DNA of 64,000 nt from Anarhynchus alexandrinus. Lineage: Eukaryota; Chordata; Aves; Charadriiformes; Charadriidae. The position numbers and the translations under genes were made by a program. This document shows, piece by piece, positions 39,201 to 51,200 of this stretch. The stretch is taken from positions 7,778,515-7,842,514 of the forward strand of contig VUYV01000003.1 of assembly GCA_008711295.1 (NCBI GenBank). The letters are read 5' to 3'. Below the pieces are notes generated by a model, which saw only the letters and a list, made by a program, of their open reading frames with translations, was not told the origin of the DNA and ran no database searches. Positions within the stretch are counted from its first letter, which is position 1, and every line of letters starts with the position of its first letter.

Positions 39201-42200
39201 CTGAAATAGAAGTCCTTCTCTATGCTAATTCTTGAAACCATTAATGGTAATGGCTATAAAGAAGTTGTGGTTCTCTAATGATCATTTCCATAATTGGGAA
39301 TAAACTTGCAGTAGTTTGACAACTGAAAAAAGGAAAACAAACCATTTACTAACAAGCAAAGATAAAAATAAAATCAGTGTTAACAGCCTGAAAAGAAAAA
39401 TCTTTTGTGAAGGATTTCTACTGTTTTCATAACCAGGGTGGTCATAAGGCTTTATTCAATCCTGAACTACTGTGCTCAATTATCAGTTATAGGAAGGCCC
39501 AGTATACCTCTCTTTGTGATAATTTCTGTTTATCAGCCTGTTTGACTTTGGGACTATTAGCCAGCAGGTGACGCAGCTTCACATAACTCTTCCACAGCTT
39601 TTGGTATCTAAAGGACAAAAACAGAAAACAAATATTTTGGTCGATACGTGTCACGGTTTCAGTTGGGATAGAGTTAACTTTTTTATTAGCAGCTGGTATT
39701 GTGCTATGTTTTGGATTTGGGATTAGAAATACTTTTGATAGAGCACTGGTGGTTTTAGTTGTTGCTAAGCAATCAAGGATTTTTCTGATCCTCATATTGC
39801 CTCACCATTGAGTGGGCTGGGGGGGCGCAGGAAGTTGGGAGGAGACACAGCTGGAACAGCTGACCCCAACTGACCAAAGGGACATTCCATACCACGTGAC
39901 CTCATGCTCAGTATATAAAGCTGGGGGAAGAAGAAAGAAGGTCGGGGACATTTGGAGCTATGGCATTTGTCTTCCCAAGTAACCATTACACGTGATGGAG
40001 CCCTGTTTTCCTGGAGATGGCTGAACACCTGCCCGGATGGGAAGTAGTGAATGAATTCCTTATTTTGCTTTGCTTGTGTGCACGGCTTTTGCTTTACTTG
40101 ATAAAGACAGTTTATTTCAACCCACGAATTCTCTGACTTTTACTCTTCTGATTCTCTCCTCCATCCCAGCTGGGGAGAGTAAGCGAACAGCTGCATGGTC
40201 CTAGTTGCCAGCTGGGGTTAAACCACAACAACACAACAAAAGACTCTCACCGTTCATCCTTATGAACACACCAGCTGCTAAAAATGCACCCGTATACACA
40301 CAGATTGTTGACAAGCATCTTTTTGCTCCACAAAAATATCTCAAAGCATTTTCCAAGAGAGGTGACAGTGTCTCTGCAGTCGTTCCAACAGGGTGGACAC
40401 AGCAGCAGAGAGGAGGCATTACTGTGCAGTGTGAGCTGGACAGCAAAGCTCAGGGCAGAACCCAGGTCTCCCTGATACCCACTTGTCCTCTCCAAAGGGC
40501 CACCTCCACATGGTGAAAGGACTTGCCTGCAGCATGACATCTCAGTTCAGGCAGGTGAAAACTCCCTCTTCTCCACAGAGTTTACCTATCACTCACTGAA
40601 ATGCAGTAGAAACCTTTCCCAAGAAGTGTCTGTCCTTACATTGGTTGAAACATTTCAGTGAAGCACATGAGGAAAAGCTCTACAAGTCATGAGCAACACA
40701 AAATCATTCTGTAAATAGTAAAATAAAAGTTTCATTCCCTATGGGTTTGTGCTGAACGGAAACTGCAAGTCAAGTTTTCTCTGTGGTTACTGTATACATA
40801 AAGTTTCTGGATTTCTCCAACCATCTAGCCTTTTCATATTTTGGGGGTGTCTAATTACACGTGAACTTCAATAACAGAACTTTTTCCTCAGTGGGAGTCC
40901 CTCTGTGATCTAGCATGGATTTTCACAAACCTTGTAAGAACTTACTCCATTTGTAGACAACATCCCACCGTTAAATGCAGCTGCAATTGATCAACAGGTT
41001 CAAAAGTTACTATGGGAGAAGCGACCAAGAGAATCATGGCATGGACCTTGTGTCCTTAGGAAACAATGCTGTCTTCAAAATCTTCAAAACATTATCACCT
41101 CTATAGAGTTTTTTCAAGAAAATCGATAAACTGAGACTTCTAATAGGAAGCAGGAAATTGTATTACAGAGGGAAGAAATTTACCTAAGTAATTTATTTTC
41201 TTTTATGTTTACATTATAAAAGAAGATCCTCCTCAGCACCATCTTAGAGCAGTGGTTTTACTAGGAAGTTACATTAGTGGCAAAGCAGTAAACGAAGCTG
41301 CAGCTCTTTTACTATTTCATAATCTTCCCAGTATCCAACACATTGGCAGGCACAGAAACAGATCTTTTCTTATTGGCATTTTTTTCCATAGCTATTTCCC
41401 TGCATCATTCTTGAATGTATACTCTCTGCCTCTGGAGATGCTGATATTTTTTGAGTCTATAAACACATCTGAAATGGTCAATCCATAGATTTTTCTTATG
41501 CTCTGTTATCCGCATTTCTGCAGTCTGCAGAATAGCACATCTATTTCTGACAAATCCCCATCCAAAGAAGAAAAATGAGTTAATGAACAGATCAACCAAC
41601 CAGGAAACAAACAAATACCATGAGGAAGTTTTAACCCCAAAACAAGAACCTGAAACTATGATCTACAATACACGTTTTACTACTAGTATATGGACGGAAC
41701 AAGGTCTGTTACTGCAGTTAAGTTTGAGAATTAATAAACAGATGACAATAATAAAAATTCTATATTAGAGCCTCAAAAAGAAAAGACATACTAGAGGAAA
41801 AATCTTTTCTGGGAATTACTTATTTCACACATACACCGGAGTTAAACCTGAGATTTATGATGGCACCACAGAAGTCTTACACAAAAATTGCTTTGTAACC
41901 CTGATAAAAAGCAACACACCTAAGTTCTGTAAGCAGCTCTGGGGAAAAAAAAAGAACAAATGGAAATTTTAAAGGAAGTTAAAATAAAAAACTGCGGGAA
42001 GAATAATTTTTGTATCTCTTTACTGTTTTCAATGCAAGGCACTAGAACTTTACACATACTAAGAAACTCTGCAGCAAAATAGAAGTGGTTCTTATATTCT
42101 TTGGTCTAATTATTTTCTTTTTATGGATAAGAAAACCAAAAGACAAGGAGGATTAAAAGTCATGCTCAAAGTCAAAAGAAAGTATGTTATTATTTGGATA

Positions 42201-45200
42201 AGCACTCACTCTTCCCACCATATTAAATCTAAAATTGTCTGCAAGAAGTTGTAGAAGAGTATGTCTGTCATACATGCACATATGAGTGACTGGGCCTCAA
42301 AACTGCAGGTGAAATTCAATGTCCTTAAAAGACACTGTAGGAAAACGCCTGAGGAAAAAGACAACCTTAACTCTACATGCAAAAGAGATGGGCTCTATAC
42401 TGTCTGCCATCATTCAGAAAACAGTTCTCCAAATCATTGCAAGAATACCCTGAAATTGTCAGAAATTAAGAATAGAATTGTGAACAAAATCCAGCAATCA
42501 CTTTTATGCTACTAAACAAAATCCACAGTGAAACAGTATTTCTTGCTTTGCCTGAAGTTCTGATTCCCTCTCCATTCCTTCACTACATTCCTGCCAATCT
42601 CTATAAGCATATAAAAGGTACGGAGAAAATTAGCATGGACACAAGAGCTTCCAAGCTAGGAAACTGTACGTAGACTTGATCCCTCAAGTCATAGAAAGAG
42701 ACAACTAAGTAGGATATGGCAGGGTGCAAGAAACATAAATATCACAAAGAAAGCAAACAGAAAAAGGCCATATTCTTCATTATTAGATAGAAGACCTGAA
42801 GAGCATCTAGTTAAATGATCAAGTAGCAGCTCTGAAACAAAAGTCAGTCCTTCTTCATATAATGCACAATAGAACTGGGGAAGTGGTTATGTGGGATCTT
42901 CTGCCTGTCATTAGCATAAAAAGATTCAAGCAGTGATTTGAGAAATTTACAGATGGAAGGTCTATTCAGGGCTGTTAGTCAAAATGATCTAAATACATCC
43001 TCTAACTCAGAAGTCCACATGCTACAGACTTTTGGAAGCCTAGGTAAGTATTTCTTCCCCCCTGCCTTCCTGTTACACCATTCTCTCTCTCAAATCTCAC
43101 AGCTGGCCTCTCAGAGAAATAACATGGAGCTTGGGGAACCTTTGGTCTGACTGAGAAGAACAGTTCTCAGGTTGAGAAATTTCATAATGCACACGCATGC
43201 ACATTTACTTCAGCAGATCCTGAATTATGCCACAAAAAGAAGTTACACATTATATTCTCTAATTTACAAGAGCTAGTGTCCAATGCCACAAGCAGTAAGC
43301 TTTATACTGGACTCAATTAAGCACATAAACAAGCTCTATTTAAGCCACAAATGATAACAGTAATAAGTTTCTGAACGAAAGATGGAAAGAAAAGCATCTT
43401 ACTGAGGATCTCCAGCATAACTGAGTTGAGCAGGTCGTATCCCGAAATGGACAATAATGGGGAAAGTAATTACATCAGGATTGAACTGTTCACGGTCCAG
43501 TTGATCAATACGAACTGAGCTGGGTTTCTAGAAGAAAAACAAAATATACTTAATTGACAACAATTTATTGCCTCTAGCCAACACTATCCAGAAACCACAA
43601 AGTAGCAATATTCAAAGCTTATTAAAATACACAAAAAACTAATCATTAATATTATAATCAATATTTGGCGCTTTCAGTGAAAAAAGGAAGTCTTTTTATT
43701 TTCATTTTACAAGCCAGGAAATTTACAGTTTGATTATTTCTGAGAACTTAAAGAAATTTTCTTTGGTCGAACATCACACTGGAAATAAAAGCAGGATTAG
43801 CATTCCAGCATCCAAGCTCCCACGTGCCTGAGTAGCTCACTAAGATTAGGTTACCTCTCTAATTTTAGTTCTGTTCCTGATCTCCCAATGCAAGTGAAGC
43901 CATTATTAGATCCATTCAATCACACTGACTAAATAGCATTAAAAAACCTGTCATGCTACTCTTTAGAAAAGGCTGCTAGGCTGATGTGTGCAATGAGGAA
44001 TAGAGTCTTGTACAATGAGGACACTTTTGTCCTTTTTTCACTTCGAAACAGAAGGTTTTTTTACAGTTAAAAAGGACAGTGTAGAAGGAGGCGACTTGCT
44101 TCACCTCTAAAAATGCAGAAAATGAGTAATTGCACATCACTGTAGAAGACATGCTGCTTACATAGCTCTCGATCACTTATCTAACATATTTAAAAACTCA
44201 GTTGAAAGTGCACAGTTTGTCTCCAAGTAAACATTTTCTCCATTGCCTGGCAAGCTGCTTTGTTATGTGCCTGCTTACTTCCCACTTTGCAATCAGCTGG
44301 ATGAGGCCAATATTTTCTGCTTGTCTAAGGTTTCAGAAAAAGGGCATTACTTCTAGTTACCTGCATCTCAAAACTTCTAATTTAGCACTGTGAATTTCTC
44401 AAAGATGAGTTTCAGAGTTACAGAAACAGCTCCCACCATTCTCTTCACAAAACAATAAAAACTGTGTCAAGAACAAAGCTTTCACCCTTCAAACCACCTT
44501 GGTAGAACAGTTCACAGGAATCATTTTCTGCATGGATAAGCAAAGCCAATTCTAGAAATAAAAGTAAGCCTCATCAGGTGGCCACACTTACAATCTATTC
44601 TACAAAAACAGAAACTTACTTAAAACTTTGACATTCAGACAGAGAAACATTTTTCCAAGGGAAAAATGCTTATCAGCTTCCCTTTGGATACGATGACGGA
44701 ACATAAAGTTAACTCCCTGGCCAAAAAAAAAGAAAAATAAAAAAAAAAATTACGTTAGTTAGCTCATGCTGCCNAAAAAAAAAAAAAAAGAGGGAAAAGG
44801 TTTTCTCCCCAGCACCCCCAATAAAAAGGGATTAGGACAACAAAATCTAATGAAAAACATGGGGAGGATTTATAGCACGCAGAATGTTGTTTTCTAAACC
44901 AGAAATTTAAGTTTATCTCTTTTTGTGGGGTTTGCACAAAAACAATTTGAAAAATTTTTATATTCACAAAAGTTGTTCATTGGTTCTTCCCTCTCTTAAC
45001 ATTAAAAATGAGGAACTCCTCCCAAAAAAGCAGCCTCAAAGCAGCAGCCTTGCGACACAACAGCTCCTCTGAGAACCAAGGTGGCAAAATATGATTAAAA
45101 CAATAATTATACTCAATTCACCAATTATAATCAATAAATTAAAAAAAATATACAGGTAATATCTTCCTACTCAAATGTTTCACATTTTAGACACTTAAAT

Positions 45201-48200
45201 AGAAGTAATCTGATCCTCAAAAGTGCGAAAGGGAGAAGAGCTCTCAATATGCCTATAGCAGCGTCTGTGCAAAACGTGCGGCCTCAGGATCACTCAAAAC
45301 CAGATTCTTTCTCATTATTTATATGCCACTGCCTTTGAGTTTTGTCCCTCAGTCACACAGCTGTTCACAGATACCTGTTAACAACCAGGACAAAAGAACT
45401 CCTTGTTTAAAACTTAATCACAACTGCTCCTTTGCCGATGGTTACGAGAGGGGGGTAGCTAGGCTATGCTTTTTTCCTTCAGCACGGTGAACGCTACCTT
45501 CCTCTCTTCCTCTCTGGTGCTCTTTCTGAAGGTTAAATGAACAAACAGCACCATACAGAAGCATACAGTATAAATTCTGCAGACAGAATGCAAGCAAATT
45601 AGATGTTGTTCTTCCAGATGTTACTCTTCCAGATTTTTATCCCTGTGTTCTCTTAAAAGTGCTGTGAGAGACCAGCTAATAATCACATCTTTGCTTTTAA
45701 AAATCTCATCAAAACCAAAGAAATTTTAACAGAACAGAGGCCCATTATCTTTGTTTCCTACTCCAAACCTCACCAATCAAGGCTTTGCTGATACTAGAAG
45801 ATATGATGAGATTGCATGCAGATGTAGCACAAAAGTATGTTAAATACATATATATTTGTACTAGTGAGAAAAACAGCAATATTTTAGAAAGGAGTGAAGT
45901 ATTAAAGGATTAAAATTTGTGAACCTTTAAGTCTATTCCAATACAAAGTTTCACTGAACTAATGAAAGACCATGAATAAATTAAATGGTTTTAAATAGAG
46001 CTGAACTACTGTTAGTTCTGTAAGTAAATGGGATTTATATGCCTATCAAAATTTTTTCCCTTCTCCATCACACATATACACACCTCACTTTTAAAAAAAT
46101 AAAATACGTATATATAACCTAGATCTGCTCATATGAGTAATTTCTGAAGTGAAGTTGTGGAGGAAGGCAGCAAAATAAAATTTAGTGGGTTTACTTTGTT
46201 GTGTCAAGTGGATAAAATTGAATTGAAGAGCTGTCATTTTCTAAAGCAGTTTCACATCATCTCTATAACAGAACTGTTTTACCTCCCAATGTTGTAAAAT
46301 GCACGGAAAATACTTTCATATTCTATTTTTCACTTAATTCATACTAAATAGAATATGTTGCAACGAACAGAAAAAATCCAGAAACTAAGAAGAAAGTCAT
46401 TGCAATCTTCTTGAGAGAAAAAACATGTCCTAATGATGGCATTATAACATGACAACGTTTCAAAGTGCTGCAGATTTCTTTTATGCTTACATATTTTGAT
46501 GTCCACACGCATCTCTAAAGTCATTGTCCTGTAGAATGCAAAGTCTGTCAGTAAAAATCACACAAAATCTCAAAATTAACACTACCGCTCACAGACTGCA
46601 CTGCCTGGTGCATACAGACATTTACCATTCAGTGACACAAGGAAGGAGCATATATGCATTCCTTCATGCTAAACAAAAAAGCAAGTTTTCAGCTAACCGA
46701 AATCAGCGTATCTTCAGCAGAACTACTGAAGTTATGTCAGCATATATCATTCAGATGCTGACAATTCGTGCACTAGCACATACCTTGTATCACAGAAAGC
46801 ACAGGCAACATTAAGTTAAACAGTTAAAGCTAACAATTTCTATTATGAGATTCTGGTTTAACACTCAGTTTTAACCAACTCTGATAGAATTTTCCATAGT
46901 GAGAGTTAAAATGTATTCTGTATTTCTTGTTCCCAAAGGTAATCTTATTTCCCTTTTGGTCTAGAAAATTTTAACCAGAACAAAAACACTCAGAATGAAA
47001 TCAAGGGAAAAATAAACTATCTTGTCCAAGTTATGACTGGCTTATAAAGTCGTTTACGAATGTAATGCTGCCATACTTAAAAATACGAACTTGAACAATA
47101 TATTTCGGAAGTCACCTTGGCTACAGTTTGGGGACAGGCTTTTCAGTTAGCAAACTACATTTCCCCTTAGACATGATACCAAGTCACACTTTTTCTGGAG
47201 AAGCTAAGAAGTTGAGCTATGAGCAAAGGAGGAAAATGAATTCAGAGAAAGAAAGGTATTACAACTGAGAAAGCTGCATGGCAGTCCAAAACTGCCATAT
47301 TAGGTCCAAAACATGCTTCTACTACTGAGATACCACTTTGCAATACTGACCAAACCACACAAACAGAACCCTGCAGCTTTTAGTAGACATCATCTATTCC
47401 TGTGACCCACATTTCTTAAGTGTGAAAGTCAGAAAAATGAGCTAAATTCACATAAACACTGGAGTTGAAAGGAGCTGTGTTCAGAGAACATATGCTTTAA
47501 AACACTAATTGTTCCAAAAATAATAAGGCCATAGGGGTTTCAAGACTGACACTGAAAATTAATGGATGCATTCATTAATGTACACAAAATTCCTCAGTGT
47601 GAGCACAAGCAACATAGAAACAGTGTGGAAAAAAACACATAGGCAGAAAACACCTTTTCCATATTGAGGGCAGAACCTGGATAGGGCACTTTAAATAGAC
47701 CCAGGGAGTCAAAAGAGAAAGATGAAAGAAAATAGCAAATAGTTACTAATTCTCTGGTCCTGTGTCTGGGAAAAGAGAATGATATCATGCACATAAAGAC
47801 TGTCCGAGAAAATAAGAACGAAGAGGAGGAAACTACAGTTCCACAGACATAAAATATAGCCATTGCTTTTAATGCACACATTGAAAGAGTGCTCATCTGG
47901 AAATCTGCCCTTCAGTAGAGCAGCAGAGGGTGCAATTCTTTCCAGGGTTGGAACAGGTAAATCAACTGTTCCTGCAGCAATCTGCAACTGTCACTGGTCA
48001 TCTTTTCCCTTTCCAATTCAGCCTGTAGCAGGCTCTCTGAAACAAGACATGTATGTGTCATTGGGCTGTTCATAAATCAGAATTATTTGCTCTACCATGC
48101 CAGGGCTGGTAACAATCATCCCTTTGCATTCCTCTGCATATTTCTGCCATTCCAGTTCTTCCCACTGAAGCATGTTGGCAATCTCCTCTTCAGGCACCAG

Positions 48201-51200
48201 AGCTTTATTGCATCGTAACAAGTAGAGAAGAATCTGATGCATTGAGAGTACTTCTTTTCCTCCATCTTAAAAACACAAATGAATAAATAAAACACATTTC
48301 AGATATTCACTCCTAAAGCATGAGCAAAAGAGAAAATATGGAGAACACATAATATTTGGATGAGCAACATAAAATGCAAAATGCTTAAGCGCCTTGACAA
48401 ATACAAAGGCAAATGTTTTATTGATGAATACTGCACATGCATAAACACTTTGCTAAACTGGAAGCAATAACAGTAATGGCAGCACAAGTAACAGTTTTCT
48501 CATACTGTAAAGCTGATGTTTCTAACTTGCCTGAAAAAACTTTAAAATGAAAAGGCAGAACAATCAGTTACATTGTCCATTTATATCTTCCTTTTCATAC
48601 TTTTATCATTCCTTTTACAACGGTAGTTAAAAGGCCTTTAGGCATTTATGCAGCTTTTTTTAAGAACACTCAAAATTTTACAGGATACTTCTGGATGAAT
48701 GTACCAAGTTATCCTTGCATTTTAAATTCATCTGTAGTGCTTACATGCTGTACCTGCAATAATGAAGACTAAAGAGCCTCATGCTGTTTTCTGTCACTAA
48801 ATGAATCAAGGGCACATGAAAACTGCTAAATACTTCCGAGATTTGAGGAAACACGCACAGCAAAGGCTGCTTGTAACAAAGGAAGACAGTATCATAAACA
48901 TCTGACTGTCTCCAGGTAGCCAATTACAGATGTGAAGATGCAAACAGGAAAGATGAGTGAGTGACGGTCCTGACAGACCACCACTCAGAAGACACCGACT
49001 ATTCAAATTCAGTATGTCCGCTCGTATGGGTAAAAAGATAGACATGTTACTACAGTGCTTTAATTTTGACGCACATCTCTCTGACCACCCCCCTTCAACA
49101 ACAGGGTGTTAATTTGTAGGTATGGAGGCATCTTCAAGTTTCATCCCCACAGAGCACAAACGTTGATTTTCCTTCCCCAGGGAGCAGGAGCAATCTGGTC
49201 CTGCCACCGAGTACATTCGCTCTAACACTACACACACAAAAAAAGGAAAGGAGAAAAAACAGAAGTAAAGTCTTAGAGCAATATGGGGGATGACGCCACC
49301 GCCCAAGGAATGTCGTCTCAGGCACACAGGAAAAGCCTTGCAGAACTGCTGCATAACAGCAGTGTTGTGTAAGATGATGTCCTCTACAAGACACGTGAGG
49401 GAACTAGTGCTTCTCTTACTTCAGCTGGGATCACAGCACTATGGTACAGAAAAAGGGAATGGTGTAACTTGGCCTTTTAGAAAAATTAACCTCATTCAAA
49501 CTTCAAGAGGGAATCTTAAATGGTGAAGATACATCCCAAACCTCAGTGGAAACAGAAAATACTTCTAAATAGCTACAGGGGCAGATTTTTAAAGGTGCAA
49601 AGTTCTCCTTCAATTAAAGGGAGACTCAGTTTACAAGATTTTTGTCTTTGTCAGCAACTAGATTATAAGTTACCCTTATGCAAGAGGTAGCCCACATCCA
49701 ACAACCACGATAAAAAAAGCACAGCCTTACTCACTGAAGCCTATGTACTGGAAGGGTACAGGTTGCTACAGATAGCTGTGCTAAACACTAGTTCGAGACC
49801 TGACCTGAACAGAACATGAAGTTCTGAGTCAGAACATGAAGTACTTCGGACCTCAAATGTTTTTTCTAGTCTTTTACTCTCTCAATATATTTATCATCAT
49901 AAAAATCTATGACAATAAATACAATGCAGCAACTATCCTGCATGCTATACATCTCTGGCACTCAGTAAACCTGGTATGATTAGCTCAAAGCTTAGAGCTA
50001 CCCCAAGGCCTGTCTCTAAGTAATCCACATAGAAAATCTGACATCCCAAACCTCATATTTTTAGACCACGTTAGAAAAATAAGAAAGAAAGAAAAGTAGT
50101 GGAGATGGGAAATCAGCAATTCATTTCTATCTTTAAAGAGACAGTTGATGGATGTGTGGAGATCTGTTGCACCAATATATCTTCTTTGATTAAACATAGA
50201 TAAATAATGTTGTGCAAACATACCTGAAGAAAATAGATTCCCACTCTCTGGAAATTAAAAATCTCAAGATATCTCAAAAATAATCAATACAAAATGCAAA
50301 CTTGATTAAAAAATATCTGTCATAAAGATGCTAAGAGGCAACTATATATGCAGAGATATCAGGAAAAAGACATTTTTATCAAGAGTTAGAAGGCAGGGAA
50401 CCTTAAAGAGGAAGCACACAGGTATACATATTATAGAGACTTATCTCTCCCTATCAGTAAACAATCCAACAGTGCAGAAAGAGCTGACTTCTAAACTAAA
50501 ACAAATCAGAATATAAAAAACCCAAACTAACAGGAAAACACCCTCAAGCTACACAAACCAGGCAGGTCAAACTTGTTCTCATTTTGTGATGAGGTCAAGT
50601 TAATCAGCCACATGTGGCTTGATGGCTTATTTTGTAAATTGCTTCAGCAGAACCAAATCAATGTTTGCTAGCAAGCCTCAGAGCTCTGCTTCTGATTGAA
50701 GAGTGTTGTGTATCCAGGAAGGAACAACAATTAGAAATATGGTCATCTAGCCATCAGTACTCTCCACAGTAACGAGCCAAACCTCATTTAGCTACAGCTA
50801 TAATTCATATTCCAACTAAGTTTCAAAGCCCAGAGCAGACAGCACCTCCAGGCCACTGGCCTCTTGATGAAGATTGTTCCATGTCTCATCTGCACCCTCA
50901 GTCCAGCAGCTGAAATGCATCCTCCTGTCCACACAACTCTTCTGGAGCAATCACCGGCAGGATATCAGCAGGACACATTTTCAATGGAGCCGTGACATTT
51001 ATATCAACTGAAAGTCTGTCCTAGTACCTTAGGATGTGTTAAATGCCTGTGTAAGCTGTTCACTCAAAACAAGCGTAATGCTCCAGACTGAAGCTTGTCC
51101 TTGGCTGGCAGGCTAGGGTTGAATTGCATTGGAATGGTGGTTTTGTGTCTTTCAGCATTTGCTGCAAGGTCTAAGCTTGCATTAAAATAAAGAAAAAACC

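Noticed and set aside
39487..39795. 102-codon frame including QKLWKSYVKLRHLL
   Set aside because: The true coding part is only 39508-39607; the rest is translated intron and LTR.
40201..40546. Overlapping frames of 63-103 codons on both strands at the end of the LTR
   Set aside because: They start in LTR end sequence and run into the intron, overlap each other on both strands and resemble no protein.
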